From positions 1-8,073 of the forward strand of contig DAEE01000020.1 in assembly GCA_002495205.1 (NCBI GenBank): a DNA stretch of 8,073 nucleotides, written 5' to 3'. The notes beneath the pieces are model-generated. The model saw only the letters and a list, made by a program, of their open reading frames with translations. It was not told the origin of the DNA and did no database searches. This stretch comes from Thaumarchaeota archaeon UBA183. GTDB lineage: Archaea; Thermoproteota; Nitrososphaeria; Nitrososphaerales; UBA183. Positions 6,114 through 8,073 of this stretch are shown one piece after another. The position numbers and the translations under genes were made by a program. The number at the start of each line of letters is the position of its first letter. The stretch's first letter is position 1.

Positions 6114-7021
6114 TAGGTGGTCGTGTGCAGAAGCCTGCTCAGCATCGTCGAGAAGGTGAAAGAGCTCAGGAAGTACCACCAGAACAGGCTCACCTCGTAG
6201 GTTCCTGCGACCAGGGTCGGGGCGGCTAACACAGGTATCGGGATGGGGGTGAAGGCGACTATCACTCCGTACCCGCCCAGGAACGTGGCCATCAGGTAGT
6301 AGACCACGAGGAGTGGGACGAATGTGATGCCCGTGACCTTGAGCCTCGCAGTGGATACCTTTGCCTGCTCCTGCCTCATGGCGAGCTCCCTCTTCTTCAG
6401 CTTGTCCAGCTTCACTTGGTCCTTGGCCAGTGTCGCCTCCCGCTTCTCCTTGTTGAACGCGTTCACCTCGGCCCTCATCCTCCTCTCTTTGTTCAGGTCC
6501 ACGACCCGCCTGGTGACCACCTGGGTGACGAACCCCAGGCCGAGGGAGGTCAGCGTCACCACGACCGTCGAGTCCGGCGGGCGGTAGGAGGGGACAGTGA
6601 AGGTGGCCTTGGTGCTGCTCGACCCTGCGGTGACAGTGACCGTGTGCTGGCCCGTTGCTGCGTTCGACGGGACCCAGAATTCGCAGTTGCTGAGAGCCCC
6701 GGTCTGGTCAGTGGTGCAGGTGCCGTTTAGCTGGGTCGCGGCGAAGACCGTCGTGTCGAACTCTATGGTCACGTTCTGGTCCTTCGGGAAGGTCTGCCCG
6801 GCGACTGTCACCATGGTGCCTGCGATGTCCGTCGACGGCGTCAGGGAGACCGTACCGGAGCTCGCGCTCGTGGTAGTCGTCGTTGTCGAGGTCCCCTTCG
6901 GAGTGAAGGCCGGGAGCACGAGGACGTAGAAGATCAGCCCTGCGAGGACAATGATTATGATGTAATTGAGCGTCCTGGAGGATCCGCCGGAAGGGGCGGA
7001 CTTGTTCTTCGCGGCCATCAT
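6113..7021 (-). CDS. DUF106 (EMC3/TMCO1-like) membrane protein with added Ig-like domain
   Basis: Probable Oxa1-superfamily membrane insertase of the DUF106 group, which helps place proteins in the membrane beside SecY. The 302 residues hold, in order: a short basic N-terminus; TM segment 18-39; a Ser/Thr-rich linker (44-56); a beta-rich Ig-like domain (57-145) with two cysteines (102, 113) and two N-X-T sequons (83, 99); TM 150-171; a highly charged coiled-coil (172-228); TM 229-250; a hydrophobic Pro-rich stretch (251-272); and TM 276-297. The coiled-coil between hydrophobic segments, and the place between adk and cmk, identify the family. The first TM and the Ig-like domain are additions I do not recall in ordinary members. 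They leave the core in its usual orientation with the coiled-coil inside. The gene starts at ATGA overlapping the adk stop; a second ATG follows directly at 7018. Confidence 0.85.
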   Translation of the reverse strand: MMAAKNKSAPSGGSSRTLNYIIIIVLAGLIFYVLVLPAFTPKGTSTTTTTTSASSGTVSLTPSTDIAGTMVTVAGQTFPKDQNVTIEFDTTVFAATQLNGTCTTDQTGALSNCEFWVPSNAATGQHTVTVTAGSSSTKATFTVPSYRPPDSTVVVTLTSLGLGFVTQVVTRRVVDLNKERRMRAEVNAFNKEKREATLAKDQVKLDKLKKRELAMRQEQAKVSTARLKVTGITFVPLLVVYYLMATFLGGYGVIVAFTPIPIPVLAAPTLVAGTYEVSLFWWYFLSSFTFSTMLSRLLHTTT

Positions 7022-7590
7022 TCCTTGGCCTGCTCCAGCACCCTTACCAGGTTTTGCGAGACCTCCTCCGCCTTGCCCTCTTCGTTCCGCACTATCAGCA
7101 TCGGCGCCCCTGTGAGAGTCGAGGACACTGCGAGGAAGCTCTTGGCAATCTCCAGCTCCTCCCTGAGACCCTCCAGGGTGACCGAGTCCCTGGCCCTGGT
7201 CGGGTCCGCAGACCTCCTCTTCGCTATCTCCTCCGGGGAGGCTATGACCAACACGAGGTGTGTGGGCTTCATGGCCCTGACGACCTCGAAGGGGAGGCCG
7301 GGCCAGAACCCCTCCGGGGTCCTGATGAACAGATGGGTGTCCACGAGGATGGCTTTCCCCTTCATGTTGGCGACCCGCGTCGCAGCGATCCTTTGGAGCC
7401 GCTTCTGCTTCTCCACCCTCATCTTCCTCATCTCGTCCCTGTCCTTGGCCCACTTCAGGGACTTCGCAGCTTCGAACATCAGCGTCCCGAAGGTGACGAG
7501 CTTCGCGCCCGTGAGCCCCGAAACGACCCCCTGCACAACGGTCGTCTTCCCTACCCCGGGGATCCCTACCACGATTACTCGCAGGGCCAA
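7018..7590 (-). CDS. adkA: Archaeal adenylate kinase
   Basis: It converts AMP and ATP to two ADP, balancing adenylate pools in the cytoplasm. The 190 residues match the archaeal AdkA family (about 190 residues, usually trimeric), which lacks the bacterial zinc-type lid. Seen are Walker A GIPGVGKTT (9-17), FGTLMFEAAK (34-43), RDEMRKM (51-57), the AMP-site block VDTHLFIRTPEGFWPGLP (83-100), and a short lid RRSADPTRARD (125-135). The start is forced to TTG at 7590: two codons upstream in the same frame is the secY stop, and the next candidate, GTG at residue 7, lies inside the first beta strand. Only 3 nt separate it from secY, and its own TGA overlaps the ATG of the DUF106 gene. No convincing ribosome-binding site is visible, so re-initiation after secY is likely. 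Confidence 0.95.
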   Translation of the reverse strand: MALRVIVVGIPGVGKTTVVQGVVSGLTGAKLVTFGTLMFEAAKSLKWAKDRDEMRKMRVEKQKRLQRIAATRVANMKGKAILVDTHLFIRTPEGFWPGLPFEVVRAMKPTHLVLVIASPEEIAKRRSADPTRARDSVTLEGLREELEIAKSFLAVSSTLTGAPMLIVRNEEGKAEEVSQNLVRVLEQAKE

Positions 7591-7593
7591 GCC

Positions 7594-8073
7594 CTAGCTC
7601 GCTCCGATGAGTCCTGCAAGGGCCGGGGAGACCTCCTCCACCTGCTCCTTGAGCAGCATCTGGTAGTACTGGAGGATGATGTCCACCATGAGCAGTATTC
7701 CAATCCCAGTGCCGAAGACCCCGAAGAGGTCGGACACCCCGGCTACGAGGCCGATGAGTATGCCCCCGATGATCGTGAGCGTGGGGATGTACCTGTTCAG
7801 CATCTGCTCGATTGAAAGCCCGGTCCTCCTGAAACCAGGGACCTGGACGTCAGCGTCCATCAGGTTCTTGGCGACCGCCTTCGGGTTGAGGCCGCCTATC
7901 TCGACCCAGAGCCGGGCGAACAGCACAGCCATCCCCACCAGGTAGAGCAGGTAGATGGCCGAGTGGATCGGGTCGCCGACAGTCTGGCTCACCGACTGGG
8001 GCGCGGTCATGTAGTACACGAGCCCTCCGATGGGGTACGAGCTCGTGGTGGTCGAGTTGGCCGAGGCGGCGGG
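7594..8073 (-). CDS. secY: Preprotein translocase subunit SecY, 3' part (159 residues)
   Basis: This is the C-terminal third of the SecY/Sec61-alpha channel, which moves proteins across or into the cytoplasmic membrane with SecE and Sec61-beta; the 5' end is beyond the right edge. The pattern YYMTAPQS, then DPIH, then TM8 (local 37-58) ending in WVEIGGLNPK, then PGFRRTGLSIEQMLNRYIPTLT, matches archaeal SecY. The conserved GFRR lies in the cytosolic loop between TM8 and TM9 that contacts the ribosome. TM9 (about 97-117) and TM10 (about 121-140) follow, then a short cytosolic tail. At the window edge the external loop before TM8 carries a Ser/Thr-rich run, SANSTTTSS (4-12), with an N-S-T sequon. 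It heads the transcribed order secY-adk-DUF106-cmk-cbf5. Confidence 0.96.
   Translation of the reverse strand, partial: PAASANSTTTSSYPIGGLVYYMTAPQSVSQTVGDPIHSAIYLLYLVGMAVLFARLWVEIGGLNPKAVAKNLMDADVQVPGFRRTGLSIEQMLNRYIPTLTIIGGILIGLVAGVSDLFGVFGTGIGILLMVDIILQYYQMLLKEQVEEVSPALAGLIGAS

Noticed and set aside
5310..6179. Minus-strand open frame of 289 codons overlapping cmk and cbf5
   Set aside because: It is out of frame with both real genes and has a Gly/Arg/Pro-rich composition typical of a shifted frame in GC-rich DNA.
5186..6229. Plus-strand open frame of 347 codons
   Set aside because: It runs antisense across cbf5, cmk and the DUF106 gene, spans two gene borders and shows no domain or ribosome-binding site.
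6113..7453. A 446-codon minus-strand open frame extending the DUF106 gene upstream across adk
   Set aside because: The part before 7021 overlaps the well-supported adk gene in another frame and gives low-complexity Gly/Arg/His-rich sequence without family motifs. The ATG at 7021 fits the adk stop and the TM start.
7054..7815. Plus-strand open frame of 253 codons opposite adk and secY
   Set aside because: It crosses the secY-adk border in antisense and has no recognisable feature.
1..8073. CRISPR arrays, insertion sequences, phage or toxin-antitoxin genes
   Set aside because: I saw no regularly spaced repeats, inverted-repeat ends, transposase or integrase motifs; nearly every base is in housekeeping genes.

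Overview
The window looks like a packed, GC-rich archaeal chromosome segment with no mobile elements. The archaeal signs are: the order secY, adk, DUF106 membrane protein, cmk, cbf5; an archaeal-type adenylate kinase and archaeal-type cytidylate kinase; a Cbf5-type pseudouridine synthase with a PUA domain; a deoxyhypusine synthase homologue; a tRNA with a bulge-helix-bulge intron and no encoded CCA; and TATA-like boxes about 27 bases upstream of two transcription units. The gene order without interleaved ribosomal protein genes, and the form of the cytidylate kinase, suggest a TACK-type archaeon (Nitrososphaeria or Bathyarchaeia-like). That placement is an inference from memory, not a proven one.

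Layout from left to right. On the plus strand, the 3' end of a deoxyhypusine synthase family gene enters at the left edge and ends at 359. Everything else is on the minus strand. Reading in the direction of transcription from the right edge, the first unit is secY (3' part only), adk, an Oxa1-superfamily DUF106 (EMC3/TMCO1-like) protein with an added Ig-like domain, cmk, and cbf5 (8073 down to 4531). Its genes abut or overlap by a few bases. A tRNA-Ser(GGA) gene with a 16-nt intron follows (4459 down to 4358), with its own TATA-like box. The last unit is guaB, purA, purB (4307 down to 349), again tightly packed. It converges on the deoxyhypusine synthase gene with an 11-bp tail-to-tail overlap.

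Functionally, the first unit joins the SecY translocon and a second, Oxa1-type membrane insertase candidate to nucleoside monophosphate kinases (AMP and CMP) and the rRNA pseudouridylation enzyme. This arrangement is an old archaeal extension of the ribosomal protein super-operon. The second unit carries both branches away from IMP: GuaB towards XMP/GMP, and PurA plus PurB towards AMP. PurB also serves the earlier SAICAR step.

The points most worth a second look are the DUF106 protein with a Ser/Thr-rich linker and an extracytoplasmic Ig-like domain; the non-canonical active-site residues of the deoxyhypusine synthase homologue; the tRNA intron with a wobble-rich central helix; the bacterial look of PurA and PurB; and the near absence of ATG start codons.
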